This document shows positions 18,597 to 27,811 of a stretch of 64,000 nucleotides of DNA, piece after piece (within the stretch, counting starts at the first letter, position 1; the number at the start of each line of letters is the position of its first letter). The position numbers and the translations under genes were made by a program. Origin of the DNA: DAOPZJ01 sp964587625. Its GTDB lineage: Bacteria; Bacillota; Clostridia; Oscillospirales; JAKOTC01. The notes under the pieces were generated by a model. It was given only the letters and a program-made list of their open reading frames with translations, was not told the DNA's origin and did no database searches. The stretch spans positions 50,493-114,492 of the forward strand of contig CAZPLU010000004.1 of NCBI GenBank assembly GCA_964587625.1. Direction: 5' to 3'.

Positions 18597-19136
18597 TTAG
18601 ATTGACATCATGGCGGCGCAAAGGGCTTCGGCCGCCGCTTCCCCGTGCAGCGCCGCGACCAGCGCTTTGCCGAACAGCAGCGCCGCGCCCGCGCTTTTGG
18701 CCGTGATGATTTTGCCCGCAACCTCGACGGGGTTTCCCGTATACAGGCCGCCGAGCGCGTCGTTTTGGCAGCCGGGATAGCAGGTGAAGTTCTTGCCGTC
18801 GAGATAACCGCGCTGTTGCAATAAACTCGGGGCGGCGCAGATCGCGCCGATCCAAAGGCCGTTTTGAACAGCCGTCTCGACCGCGGTTTTTACGGTTTCG
18901 TTTGCGATCAGGTTTTGGGTGCCGACGCTGCCGCCGGGTAAAACAATCAAATCGGCTTTGGACATGTCGACTTGATTTTCGGCGATGTCGGCGGTGATTT
19001 TCATGCCGTGCGCCGAGGTGATGCGCGGCTTGCCGATGCCGACCAGCGCGACTTCGGCGCCCGCGCGCCGCAACATATCGACGGGGGCGGTCAGTTCCAG
19101 TTCTTCAAAACCGTCCGCCATGAACACATAGACCAT
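18597..19136 (-). CDS. DJ-1/PfpI family protein
   Basis: This 179-aa protein has the DJ-1/ThiJ fold signature: MVYVFMADGFEELEL at the N-terminus (with the conserved Glu) and the nucleophile elbow GAICAAPSLL, which places the reactive cysteine at residue 100. Members are reported as glyoxalase-like, chaperone or deglycase enzymes; the true substrate is debated. The start was chosen at MVYVF because an upstream ATG (MWIAM) lies directly on the AAAGG ribosome binding site. It is 25 nt after the DUF2156 gene and 17 nt before mltG, inside the tmk-led gene run. Confidence 0.92.
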   Translation of the reverse strand: MVYVFMADGFEELELTAPVDMLRRAGAEVALVGIGKPRITSAHGMKITADIAENQVDMSKADLIVLPGGSVGTQNLIANETVKTAVETAVQNGLWIGAICAAPSLLQQRGYLDGKNFTCYPGCQNDALGGLYTGNPVEVAGKIITAKSAGAALLFGKALVAALHGEAAAEALCAAMMSI

Positions 19137-19161
19137 CGCAATCCACATCCTTTCGCATGAC

Positions 19162-20073
19162 TTAAAGTTTAAAACCATCGGCCCCGCTTTTCGGGGTCAT
19201 GATATATTTTTCATACAGCATCACCGGATGATAGGAGAGCTTCACGGCCCGAAGGCCTTCGATGCCCATGTCGTCTTCGCGGTTGATGAGTTCGTATTCG
19301 GATAAGGAGTTTTTGGCGAACTCGCGGTTGATCATCGCATAGGCGCCGGTGTATTCGCGCAGCGCCTTTTCGGCGTGGGTCACAAAACACTTGTCCGTGA
19401 TCGGCTCGCCGAACGTGAAAGCGACCGGGACGCCCCCGACGCGCAGCAGACCGCCCTTGAATCCGAGTTTTTCGTAGTGGTCGAAACCGAGGGAAAGCGC
19501 TTTGAATTCGGTTTGCGCACCGGAGTTTCCGTCTTGTGTCAACAGCCATTTGCGGCAGATTTCCACGCAGTCGGGGATGTTTTCGGGCGTGATCTCCTCA
19601 TAGGACCAGCCGGGGTTTCCGGCCTCGAACCGGGTGATGAAATTGCGCTTGGAATGATACTTTTTGCCCCGCAGGAACGCCAGGTCGTCCCGGCTGTAGA
19701 GGTAGTCGAAATCGTCGCGCTCGGGGGCGAATGCGAACCGGTCGGGATAGAGCTCCCGGATGCGGGCGATGCAGTCCTTGCGCACGCGGTGCATGGCGAA
19801 CGGGTGGCCGCTTTTTCGTGCGTCGGCGATCAGCGCCGGAATCAGCGCCTGAAATTCGGATTCACCGAGATTGCCGGTCGGACACAGATAACGCGGAAAA
19901 GGCCGTTCTTCCTTGGTGACGAAAAAGTGATCGCCGAGGTGGATGCGGGTGTTATAGACCCATGCCCACATAAAAAAGTTGCCGAAACAGTACTCGCAGC
20001 CCAGTTCGCCGCTCTCGGCGACAACGGAGGTGATGGCGGGACGGTGTGAGAGGGTGACCTCCTCGAAACGCAT
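19162..20073 (-). CDS. DUF2156 (phosphatidylglycerol lysyltransferase C-terminal-like) protein
   Basis: This 303-aa soluble protein resembles the GNAT-like domain found at the C-terminus of MprF lysyltransferases and in stand-alone DUF2156 proteins. Typical stretches are CEYCFGNFFMWAW, YLYSRDDLAFLRGKKYHSKRN and the C-terminal VKLSYHPVMLYEKY. There are no membrane segments, so it is not a full MprF flippase/synthase. It may transfer an aminoacyl or acyl group, but the substrate is unknown. The SD AAGGAAGG is clear. It is 31 nt downstream of tmk on the same strand. Confidence 0.85.
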   Translation of the reverse strand: MRFEEVTLSHRPAITSVVAESGELGCEYCFGNFFMWAWVYNTRIHLGDHFFVTKEERPFPRYLCPTGNLGESEFQALIPALIADARKSGHPFAMHRVRKDCIARIRELYPDRFAFAPERDDFDYLYSRDDLAFLRGKKYHSKRNFITRFEAGNPGWSYEEITPENIPDCVEICRKWLLTQDGNSGAQTEFKALSLGFDHYEKLGFKGGLLRVGGVPVAFTFGEPITDKCFVTHAEKALREYTGAYAMINREFAKNSLSEYELINREDDMGIEGLRAVKLSYHPVMLYEKYIMTPKSGADGFKL

Positions 20074-20104
20074 GTATATGAAGATCCTTCCTTGCGTTTG
20101 AAAA

Positions 20105-20779
20105 TCAAACGGTGATTGCCTTTTTTAGCTTTGACCAGATGATGTCGCTCAATTCGGCGGGCGGTAAAAGCATGCCTTTGCGGGCGCAGTTGATGACCGT
20201 CCAGCCCTCGCTCTGCGCGATCTCGCGGCCCGCGTCATGCACATCGCGCTGATAAGCCGCGTCGCTCTCATGGATGTCCTCGAGCTGTCCCGTCTCGCCC
20301 GAGCGCAGCCGCACCAGTTGTTCGCTGACGCGCACCGGCAGATCGAGATAGATCACCAGATCCGGAACGGGCAGCCCGAACTTTCGGTATTCCATATCTT
20401 TGAGCCAGCGGATATATTCCGCCCGTTCGCAAGCCGGCAGCTTGGCGCCCTGAAAGATCATGTTCGAGGTCGTATAACGGTCCGAGACGAGCAAGACGCC
20501 GTCCTCATAATCCCTGTTCCAATCGGTGCAAAACGAGCAGAATCGGTCGACCGCAAACAACAAGGAGGCCGCGTACGGGCCGACCGCGTTCGGGTCTTTG
20601 GAGAGCTCGCCGCCCAAATACATCTTCACGGGGCCGCTGGACGGGCTGTCATAGGCCGGGAATTTGAGTTTTTTGACGCGGTATCCCGCTTCAAAAAGAC
20701 GCTGCGCAAGCAGGCGCGACTGGGTGGTCTTACCGGTTCCGTCGCAGCCCTCGAATGCGATCAATCGCGCTTTCGGCAT
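20105..20779 (-). CDS. tmk: Thymidylate kinase (dTMP kinase)
   Basis: It phosphorylates dTMP to dTDP for DNA synthesis. The start is MPKARLIAFEG with SD GGAGGT, giving 224 aa. The P-loop FEGCDGTGKTTQ, the DR motif SDRYTTSNMIFQG and VIYLDLPV are present. It is the first gene of a minus-strand run led by the promoter at 20866-20838. The overlap of its -35 with that of the divergent DUF1385 gene is noted separately. Confidence 0.94.
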   Translation of the reverse strand: MPKARLIAFEGCDGTGKTTQSRLLAQRLFEAGYRVKKLKFPAYDSPSSGPVKMYLGGELSKDPNAVGPYAASLLFAVDRFCSFCTDWNRDYEDGVLLVSDRYTTSNMIFQGAKLPACERAEYIRWLKDMEYRKFGLPVPDLVIYLDLPVRVSEQLVRLRSGETGQLEDIHESDAAYQRDVHDAGREIAQSEGWTVINCARKGMLLPPAELSDIIWSKLKKAITV

Positions 20780-20837
20780 CGTCCGACCTCCAAAAAATCG
20801 TATCGGCGGCGTGTGCGCACATACCGACCCGTTTCTT

Positions 20838-20866
20838 ATATTACCACATTGCACTTGCATTGACAA
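20838..20866 (-). promoter_or_regulatory. Promoter of the tmk-mltG gene run
   Basis: On the minus strand, TTGTCA (20866-20861) and TAATAT (20843-20838) have a 17-nt spacer. The transcript would start about 50 nt before tmk. Its -35 occupies nearly the same bases as the -35 of the divergent plus-strand promoter. Confidence 0.7.
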
Positions 20867-20888
20867 GCGTGGAAATATCATATAAAAT
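20860..20888 (+). promoter_or_regulatory. Promoter of the DUF1385-prmC pair
   Basis: A perfect TTGACA (20860-20865) and TAAAAT (20883-20888) are separated by 17 nt, about 60 nt before the DUF1385 gene. Confidence 0.75.
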
Positions 20889-20952
20889 TGAGGGGTGATC
20901 GCCCCGAAATCGGTTTTAGACGCGTTTTCGGGCGACGGAAAGGACATACCCG

Positions 20953-21990
20953 ATGGCAGATGAGAAGAAAAAGGCCTGCAAATACGCCCCGGTGGGCGGT
21001 CAGGCGCTGATGGGCGGCATTTTGATGCGCGCCACTTCGACCAAGCAAAACGCGTTTGTCGTCCGTCTTCCGGACGGCGGGCTTTTTATTGAGAAATCCC
21101 CGATTGTCAGTGCGCGCGATCGGCACAAATGGCTGAAAGCGCCGGTCATCCGCGGCATCGTCGCTTTTATCGAATCGATGAAGGACGGCTATTCGGCGTT
21201 GAACCGCTCGGTCGAACTGGCATTTTCGCAGGAAGAAGAGGCCGAAAAGATGACCGAAAAGCAAAAAAAGCGCGACGAGACGCTGACTTCCGCCGCGATT
21301 TGGGTCGGCGGCGCACTCGGCATCGCCCTCGCCGTCTTTTTGATGTTCTGGCTTCCGACGTTTTTGGTCAACGACGTCATCGGGAAGCATATCGTCGATT
21401 TGGGCGGCTGGAAGGGTCTTGCCGAGGGCGTTTTAAAAATGGTTATTTTCGTGGGATATCTGCTGCTGGTGACCTTGAACAAAGAGATCAAAAAGGTGTT
21501 TATGTATCACGGCGCCGAGCATAAGACCATCTACTGCTATGAAAAAGAACTGCCGCTGACCGTCGAAAACGTGCGCGCCCAGAAGCGTTTTCACCCCCGC
21601 TGCGGCACGAGCTTTTTATTTTTGATGCTCTCCGTCGGCATCGTCGTCTATACCTTCGTGCGGTTTGACGACGCCACGTCGTCGGATACGCTGAACCGGT
21701 TGATCATGGTCGGCGTTAAAATCCTGCTGCTCCCCGTGATCATGGGCATCGGCTTTGAACTTTTGCAGTTGTGCGGCAAATACGACAATGTGTTGACGCG
21801 CATCATCGCCGCGCCCGGTCAGTGGTTTCAACGTCTCACCACCAAAGAGCCGGATGACGACGGCATCATCGAAGTCGGCATCGCCTCGCTGCAGGCGGCG
21901 TTGAACCTCGAAATCACCGTGCCGACCGAGCCGCCCGCCGAAGCCGTCCGGGCCGAACAAACGGAGCCGGCGGATACGGATATCATATAA
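20953..21990 (+). CDS. DUF1385 (YqhQ-like) membrane protein
   Basis: This 345-aa protein carries the DUF1385 hallmarks: GGQALMGGILMR near the N-terminus, then YHGAEHKTIYCYE and RFHPRCGTSFLFLMLSVGI. About four hydrophobic segments (residues about 115-145, 160-180, 218-240, 255-275) indicate an integral membrane protein. An acidic, Glu/Pro-rich tail follows. Function is unknown; the His and Cys residues in HGAEHK and HPRCGTS suggest a metal or substrate site, which is inference. It is one nucleotide from prmC, the usual Firmicute arrangement. Confidence 0.92.
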   Translation: MADEKKKACKYAPVGGQALMGGILMRATSTKQNAFVVRLPDGGLFIEKSPIVSARDRHKWLKAPVIRGIVAFIESMKDGYSALNRSVELAFSQEEEAEKMTEKQKKRDETLTSAAIWVGGALGIALAVFLMFWLPTFLVNDVIGKHIVDLGGWKGLAEGVLKMVIFVGYLLLVTLNKEIKKVFMYHGAEHKTIYCYEKELPLTVENVRAQKRFHPRCGTSFLFLMLSVGIVVYTFVRFDDATSSDTLNRLIMVGVKILLLPVIMGIGFELLQLCGKYDNVLTRIIAAPGQWFQRLTTKEPDDDGIIEVGIASLQAALNLEITVPTEPPAEAVRAEQTEPADTDII

Positions 21991-21991
21991 G

Positions 21992-22807
21992 ATGACTTCA
22001 AACGCGAAAACGTTATGCCGCGAGGCGGCCGGGACGCTCGGAGAGGCGGGCATCGAGAATGCGGACGCCGAGGCGCGCTGGTTGGCCGAGCGGTTTTTTC
22101 GCTGTTCGCATGCGGCGCTTGCGGCGGATTTCGAGGTCGCCCATCCGGCTGATTTTTTACGCGCGGTGCAAAGACGGGTTGCGGGAGAGCCGCTGCAATA
22201 TATCCTCGGCACGCAGGACTTTATGGGGCTTGAGATCAAGGTGGGGAAAGGGGTTTTGATCCCGAGGCCCGAGACCGAACTGCTGGTTCGAGTCGGGGCA
22301 AAAACCGTCCCGGACGCAAAAATTGTCTGGGATCTATGCGCCGGAAGCGGCTGCGCGGGGCTGGGTCTGCGCACGCTGCTGCCCCGGGCACAGGTGGTCT
22401 TTGTCGAAAAATACGCGGCGGCGCTGAAGTTCTTGTATTATAATGTAGGGGGGCGGGAGAACGGCGCCGTTTATCGGGCGGATATTTTGAAAAACCGACT
22501 GACCAAGCTGCCCGAGCCCGATTTGATTTTATGCAACCCGCCCTATATCCCGCAGGGGGAAATCCCCGCGCTTCAGCGCGAGGTGCTGCGCGAACCCGAA
22601 ACCGCGCTCAACGGCGGAGCGGACGGCCTGACGTTTTACCGCGCGCTGGCGCAACTGGCCCAAAAGCGATTGAAAAGGGGCGGCGCCGTGTGCGCGGAAC
22701 TCGGAATCGGGCAAGCCGAGGCCGTTCGGGAGATTTTTTCGGGTTTCGAATCCGATCTGCATCGGGACGGCGCCGGCATTGCGCGCGTGGTCAGCGTGTT
22801 GACATAA
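21992..22807 (+). CDS. prmC: Peptide chain release factor N5-glutamine methyltransferase PrmC
   Basis: PrmC methylates the GGQ glutamine of release factors RF1 and RF2. The 271-aa protein has an N-terminal helical domain, then a Rossmann methyltransferase with LCAGSGCAG (SAM loop) and the catalytic NPPY motif (LILCNPPYIP). The start codon follows the previous stop by 1 nt with only a weak SD, so translation is probably coupled to the DUF1385 gene. prfA itself is not adjacent. Confidence 0.95.
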   Translation: MTSNAKTLCREAAGTLGEAGIENADAEARWLAERFFRCSHAALAADFEVAHPADFLRAVQRRVAGEPLQYILGTQDFMGLEIKVGKGVLIPRPETELLVRVGAKTVPDAKIVWDLCAGSGCAGLGLRTLLPRAQVVFVEKYAAALKFLYYNVGGRENGAVYRADILKNRLTKLPEPDLILCNPPYIPQGEIPALQREVLREPETALNGGADGLTFYRALAQLAQKRLKRGGAVCAELGIGQAEAVREIFSGFESDLHRDGAGIARVVSVLT

Positions 22808-23125
22808 ATCCCTCACAATTGCCCTGAGGATGGAAACAAAACCATAATTTACACGGAATAAAAGGCATATAAATATAACCGTTTCGGGGTTTTTGCCGTC
22901 GGGCCGGGACGGATTAAGAAACGATTACCCCTCAATATTTGTGAAAGATGCACAAATTAAGTCGGCTGTGATGGGGGATATCCATAAATAAAGTTGTACT
23001 TATATTCCGTTTGATAGGAAAATTGTAATATTCGGCTTGCGGCTCTTTTAATATTTATCAAAATGTGTTACAATCGGAGCAATCAGAGGTGTACGCACCT
23101 CATATTTTGAAAGGAGATTATTCGC
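22808..23125 (+). other. Spacer between prmC and the solute-binding protein gene
   Basis: This 318-nt AT-rich stretch holds no gene I can support. TACAAT at 23069-23074 is a plausible -10 for the downstream gene, but the -35 is poor. No clear terminator or riboswitch was recognised. It could hold a substrate-responsive control region that I cannot define. Confidence 0.5.
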
Positions 23126-25048
23126 ATGAAGAAAAAGCTGCTCATCGTCTTGCTTGCAGTCATGATGGTTGTCACCATGTTTGCGGCATGTAAACCGGCA
23201 GAGTCCTCGGTACCGGAATCTTCGGTCGAGTCCTCGGTCCCTGTTGAGAGCTCGGTTCCGGACGAAACCTCGGTTCCGGACGAAACCTCAGTCCCGGACG
23301 AGACCTCGGTTCCGGACGAAACCTCGACCCCGGCCGAGAGCTCCGTCGTAGAGACGTCGTCGGACGCGACCTCGACAGAAACGTCGTCCAAACCGGAATC
23401 CTCGACCGCAACAAAACCCGGCACCTCCCAGATCGGTTCCAACCCGGATTACGGTCTGCCCAAGGCGATCACCATCGTCCAGGAGATGCATTTCGGCGAC
23501 TCTTCCGAGAACCCGGAACAGAAGAAACTTTGGAGAGAAACCCTCAGCGCCAGATATGGCGTAGACATTTTTGAGGACTGCATCACCAAGACGGAAGTCG
23601 GCACCGTTCTGAACGCCCGTCTGGCAGCAGGCGAACTGACCGGTATCGTCTATAACTACGGTTGGTCCCGCATGTTCGATTGGTACAATGAGGGCGCTGT
23701 TTATCCGATCGATGAATACCTCAAGAACAACGCGACTTGGAAGCTGCTTCCGAAAGAAGCGCGCGAAATCTATAAGATCAACAACCAGATCTGGGCAGTG
23801 CCCTGGGGCTGGAACGCCGGTCTGAGCGGTAACAGCATGGCCATGTGGACACAGGGCCTCCGCGCCGACTGGGTGAAAAAACTCGGCTTTGACGAAATCG
23901 GACCCACATTGGGCGTTGACAAATTCAAAGAAATCATCACCGCGTTCGGCGATAAGGGCAAGTCAGACCTCAGCGTTGACGGCATCATCCCGATCGTCAT
24001 CGGCGGCGGCCTGTACGGCTTATGGAACATCTTCACGGCATTTGACGCCTTCATCTTCGACCCGAACTCCTCGTCGGGCTATACTTATAACCCGGACACC
24101 AACTGCTTCGAAGACGCTCTTTTGAGAGACGGCGCCAGACAGGCCATCGAGTATATCCGTTACTTCTATGTGAACGGCTATACACCGAAATCCACGTTTG
24201 ACAGCGGTTTTGCGGATATCCGCAACCAGCTCTCAACTGCCAAAGTCGGTTCTTTCTGCCTGTATCAGGCCAGATACAATCATGGCGGTTATTCAATGAA
24301 CACCTTGTTGACAGCCAAGTACGGCACAACCAACCCCGATTTGATCGGCGACGGTTACACCGAGTGGATCAAGCTGTATGAGGAAACCTGGATTGACACA
24401 CAGCTGGTCGGTCTGAAGGACAAAGGCCTCTACGCGAATACGGCAGGCGCCGGTGGTTACTGCTTAATGGTTGGCACACCCCAGCCGGCGGAAACCGTCA
24501 ACTTCTTCGTCGACCTGATGTACTCCTCCGAGAACGCATGGATCGAGTGCTATTGGAACCTGCTCGACATCGCGATCATCAGAGAATCCGACGGAACCTA
24601 TACCCGCAAGTACTTCGACGAAGCCAAGAACGTGTTCTATCAGAACGCGAACCTCGCCCAAGTCGTTGAGACAGAACTCTATCCCACGAGAAACTATACC
24701 ATCTTCAACGAAAAAGCCGACAAATCGAAGGTTTTGAAGAGAACGAACGCGACGATCGCCTATAATACGGCGTTGTCCCAGGCAGCCATGGCCGCCGGCC
24801 GTATCATCCTGCTGCCCGAGGGCTACAAAGCGTGCCAGAACTACTCCTCGACTTATGTCAAGCATTCGGGAGAAATCACCAACTATCAGAGCACATTCCT
24901 CTATGACGGATTCATGAAGAGTTCCATCACCGTTGATAAACTCTTTGCGACCTACAAGAAGAACATGGCCGCTGTCGGTGGTAACAATGTTCTGAAAGAA
25001 GCCAACCAGGCATGGGGCTGGGTCAACGATTATCAGTCCTACACCTGA
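23126..25048 (+). CDS. Extracellular solute-binding lipoprotein (family 1, carbohydrate ABC type)
   Basis: This 640-aa protein starts with a lipoprotein signal MKKKLLIVLLAVMMV and a lipobox TMFAAC (Cys22). A Ser/Pro/Glu/Thr-rich linker follows to about residue 105, with SVPDET repeated four times. The rest looks like a large LplA-type substrate-binding domain (ARLAAGELTGIVYNYGW, NNQIWAVPWGW, DGFMKSSITVDKLFATYKK). Such proteins deliver sugars, often oligosaccharides, to a membrane ABC permease. No permease or ATPase gene is adjacent and a strong terminator follows directly, so it is an orphan. The SD GAAAGGAG is strong. Downstream xylB hints at pentose use, but that gene has its own promoter. 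Confidence 0.88.
   Translation: MKKKLLIVLLAVMMVVTMFAACKPAESSVPESSVESSVPVESSVPDETSVPDETSVPDETSVPDETSTPAESSVVETSSDATSTETSSKPESSTATKPGTSQIGSNPDYGLPKAITIVQEMHFGDSSENPEQKKLWRETLSARYGVDIFEDCITKTEVGTVLNARLAAGELTGIVYNYGWSRMFDWYNEGAVYPIDEYLKNNATWKLLPKEAREIYKINNQIWAVPWGWNAGLSGNSMAMWTQGLRADWVKKLGFDEIGPTLGVDKFKEIITAFGDKGKSDLSVDGIIPIVIGGGLYGLWNIFTAFDAFIFDPNSSSGYTYNPDTNCFEDALLRDGARQAIEYIRYFYVNGYTPKSTFDSGFADIRNQLSTAKVGSFCLYQARYNHGGYSMNTLLTAKYGTTNPDLIGDGYTEWIKLYEETWIDTQLVGLKDKGLYANTAGAGGYCLMVGTPQPAETVNFFVDLMYSSENAWIECYWNLLDIAIIRESDGTYTRKYFDEAKNVFYQNANLAQVVETELYPTRNYTIFNEKADKSKVLKRTNATIAYNTALSQAAMAAGRIILLPEGYKACQNYSSTYVKHSGEITNYQSTFLYDGFMKSSITVDKLFATYKKNMAAVGGNNVLKEANQAWGWVNDYQSYT
23253..23324 (+). repeat. 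Four tandem 18-nt coding repeats (SVPDET)
   Basis: Units start at 23253, 23271, 23289 and 23307. Three copies read CGGTTCCGGACGAAACCT and the third differs at three bases (CAGTCCCGGACGAGACCT). The repeat lengthens the flexible linker of the lipoprotein and is likely to vary in number between strains. Confidence 0.95.
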
Positions 25049-25087
25049 TAATTCGAGATCATACGCTCAATCGCAATTGAACGAAAG

Positions 25088-25118
25088 AGAGCCCGGCGAA
25101 AGCCGGGCTCTTTTTTTA
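25088..25118 (+). terminator. Intrinsic terminator after the solute-binding protein gene
   Basis: A perfect 10-bp stem AGAGCCCGGC/GCCGGGCTCT with a GAAA loop is followed by a run of Ts. It should end the lipoprotein transcript and separate it from xylB. Confidence 0.95.
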
Positions 25119-25232
25119 CCGTTGTATCCGGTCAAACGATTTTAAAATCCCCATATAACCATCAAAAAAGAGCGGTATCATAGCAGAGAACGGTTTTGCC
25201 GGAGCATGTCGGCGACGCGTCGATAGACGGCA

Positions 25233-25261
25233 TTGCATTTGCGGTAAAATCATTGTATAAT
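25233..25261 (+). promoter_or_regulatory. Sigma-A promoter for xylB
   Basis: TTGCAT and a perfect TATAAT with a 17-nt spacer, about 165 nt before the xylB start. No obvious XylR operator palindrome was identified in the leader. Confidence 0.75.
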
Positions 25262-25426
25262 GGACAACGGGTGAAGAAGTCGGGATTTAAAAAGAGATCG
25301 GGCGCGAACCCGAAAACAAATTCGGTTTTTAAAAATACGCTTGATACGGGGCTTCCGTTTTGAAAAAGCCGCAGGGCGGCCGCGGCGCTTTTTGATCGTC
25401 CATATCAATTTGAACGGAGAGATGAG

Positions 25427-26950
25427 ATGTACCTGCTCGGAATCGACATCGGGACTTCCGCCACCAAGACGGTGCTGTTTGACCACAGCGGAAAACCCGC
25501 GGCGAGCGCGTCCGCCGAATATCCGCTGTACCAGCCCAAAAACGGCTGGGCGGAGCAGGAACCCGCCGATTGGTGGGACGCCGTTGCGCGGACCGTGAAA
25601 AAGATTACCGCCGTTGCGGACGCGAGAGAGATCGACGGAATCGGGCTCTCGGGTCAGATGCACGGACTGGTGCTGCTCGACAAAGAGGACAAAATACTGC
25701 GGCGTTGTCTCATTTGGTGCGATCAAAGAACCGGCGCACAGGCACAAGCGCTGACTTCACTGCTGGGCGAACAGCAATTGATAGAGATCACCGCGAATCC
25801 GGCTTTGACCGGCTTTACGGCGGCGAAGATTTTATGGGTCAAGGAGAACGAGCCGGAGATCTGGGCAAAAGTCGCCAAAATCATGCTCCCCAAGGATTAT
25901 ATCCGCTATCTGCTGACCGGCGAATTCGCCACCGAGGTCAGCGATGCCGGCGGTATGCAGCTTTTGGATGTCCCCAAACGCGAATGGAGCGAAACGATGC
26001 TCAAAGCGTTGGGGATCGATGAAAAAAAGCTGCCGAAAGTATTTGAATCGATTGAAATCAGCGGAACGGTCTGTAAAAAAGCCGCCGCGTTGACCGGACT
26101 TGCCGAGGGCACGCCCGTGGCGGGCGGCGGCGGAGACCAGGCCGCCGGAGCGATCGGAAGCGGCATTGTGAAAAGCGGCGCGGCGAGCTGCGCGATCGGG
26201 TCTTCGGGCGTCGTGTTCGCGGTTGCGGACAAGCCCCTGATCGATCCCAAAGGCAGGATTCATACGCTCTGCCATGCGATCCCCGAAACCTGGCACGTCA
26301 TGGGGGTTGCACAGGCCTCGGGACTTTCGCTCAAATGGCTGCGCGACAATTTCTTCACCGACGTCCGTTCAACCGCCGATCTGATGCGGGTTGACCCGTA
26401 TTATTTGATGGATCAGATGGCGGAAAAAGTACCGGCCGGCGCGGATGGGTTGGTTTATCTGCCCTATCTGATGGGGGAGCGCACGCCGCACCGCGATCCC
26501 GACTGCAGGGGTGTCTTTTTCGGACTCTCCGCGGCGCACGGGCGGGCCGAGATGATCCGCGCGGTGCTCGAGGGGGTTGCGTTTTCGCTGTGCGACGCGC
26601 TTTCGATCATCCGGGAACTCGGTGTCAAAGTGGACTTTGTGCGGGTGGCCGGCGGCGGCGCAAAAAGCGCGCTGTGGAAGCAGATCATCGCCGACTGCTT
26701 CGGCTGCGAACTCAGAACGCTTGCGACCGATGAGGGCCCCGCGCTCGGAGCGGCGCTTTTGGCAGGGGTCGGCAGCGGCGTCTATCGTTCGGTTCCGGAG
26801 GCCTGCGCGGCCGCGGTGCATGACCGCGCCTCGATTGCCCCGAATCCGGAAAATACATCGGCATACAACTCATTTTACGGGTTGTATCAACGGCTTTACC
26901 GTTCGCTCGAAGAAAATTATAAAGAGCTGGCAAAGATGGGGCGACGTTGA
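25427..26950 (+). CDS. xylB: Xylulokinase (FGGY family)
   Basis: It phosphorylates D-xylulose to xylulose 5-phosphate. The 507-aa protein has the FGGY phosphate loop GIDIGTSATKTVLFD. It also has the xylulokinase sugar-site motif GLSGQMHGLVLLD with LIWCDQRT, and the catalytic Asp in AGGGGDQAAGAIG near residue 235. The C-terminal ATP site reads VAGGGAKSALWKQI. The SD GGAGAGATGAG is near the ATG. No xylA or pentose transporter is adjacent. The preceding solute-binding protein is transcriptionally separate. FGGY kinases can be misassigned, but the QMHG motif favours xylulose. Confidence 0.9.
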   Translation: MYLLGIDIGTSATKTVLFDHSGKPAASASAEYPLYQPKNGWAEQEPADWWDAVARTVKKITAVADAREIDGIGLSGQMHGLVLLDKEDKILRRCLIWCDQRTGAQAQALTSLLGEQQLIEITANPALTGFTAAKILWVKENEPEIWAKVAKIMLPKDYIRYLLTGEFATEVSDAGGMQLLDVPKREWSETMLKALGIDEKKLPKVFESIEISGTVCKKAAALTGLAEGTPVAGGGGDQAAGAIGSGIVKSGAASCAIGSSGVVFAVADKPLIDPKGRIHTLCHAIPETWHVMGVAQASGLSLKWLRDNFFTDVRSTADLMRVDPYYLMDQMAEKVPAGADGLVYLPYLMGERTPHRDPDCRGVFFGLSAAHGRAEMIRAVLEGVAFSLCDALSIIRELGVKVDFVRVAGGGAKSALWKQIIADCFGCELRTLATDEGPALGAALLAGVGSGVYRSVPEACAAAVHDRASIAPNPENTSAYNSFYGLYQRLYRSLEENYKELAKMGRR

Positions 26951-27092
26951 AAAGCATAAAAAACCCGCTCCGGGCCGCATACTATGGTGAAGCCGCCTGC
27001 CGCTTGTCATGATGTTGGATGATAAGCGGCTCCGCGAACGGAAAAGGGGAAAAAGAACAGATCCGGAAACAAAAAGAAGGGATGATTGCGAC

Positions 27093-27758
27093 ATGAAAAA
27101 AATACTTATGGCTGCGCTTGCGCTGTTGATAACGGTGATCGCGGGATGTTCGTGTCAGAAGGTCCAGAGCACGCCGTCCGAGCTGTCCGTACCGGTGTCC
27201 TCGGCGCCCTCGATCACGACGCCGTCTCAAAATGTCACGATCGGGGACGATTTTGTGGCGAGAACCTTTGAGATCAACGCGAAATCCACGGCCGACTGGG
27301 TGAAATTCAAAACCCTGAGCGATCCGATTGCCGTCTATTTCTCACTGTGGATTCCGCCCGAGTGGATCGCGACCGAAGACGCGACTTACTATATCAGCAC
27401 CAATGATAAGCTTGTCTATACAAGCGCGGTGACGTTGAAAGACGCCGCGGGGCGGACGGTCTGTGAGGTGCTCGCGCCGATTTTGATGACCGAAACCCAG
27501 GAGATGCCGGATATTCCGGGCGAAAAGGCGACCGAACTGGGGGCGGTCTCCTCCGCCGCCGAGGTGGGTCTCTCCAATATGCGCGGCAAATGTGTCGTGC
27601 GTCAGATCACCGAAAACAGCGCCACGGTCTATGTGCATCAATATTTCATGCAGGATGACGATATCGTCTACCGTATGACCTTCCGTTCCTACACCGGAGA
27701 CGAGGCCGATCGGGATTTGTTCAATGCGATCATGGACCGTCTTGTGAACGGAAAATAG
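27093..27758 (+). CDS. Putative lipoprotein of unknown function
   Basis: The 221-aa product starts MKKILMAALALLITV with a lipobox VIAGC (Cys19), so it should be lipid-anchored outside the membrane. A short Ser/Pro linker (to about residue 47) leads into a globular domain of mixed character (VARTFEINAKSTADWVKF, YVHQYFMQDDDIVYRMTF). I do not recognise a family. It follows xylB by 142 nt without a clear terminator and precedes the LRR lipoprotein by 53 nt, so these may share a transcript. The start was placed at the signal peptide rather than at upstream in-frame codons. Confidence 0.75.
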   Translation: MKKILMAALALLITVIAGCSCQKVQSTPSELSVPVSSAPSITTPSQNVTIGDDFVARTFEINAKSTADWVKFKTLSDPIAVYFSLWIPPEWIATEDATYYISTNDKLVYTSAVTLKDAAGRTVCEVLAPILMTETQEMPDIPGEKATELGAVSSAAEVGLSNMRGKCVVRQITENSATVYVHQYFMQDDDIVYRMTFRSYTGDEADRDLFNAIMDRLVNGK

Positions 27759-27811
27759 GCCGGTTGTGTGTTCGAGGATAACGCCCCGGCGTGTTAAAGG
27801 ATGATTTTTTT

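Noticed and set aside
23253..23324. Short regular repeats that might suggest a CRISPR array
   Set aside because: The units are contiguous with no spacers, are in frame and encode SVPDET in a lipoprotein linker.
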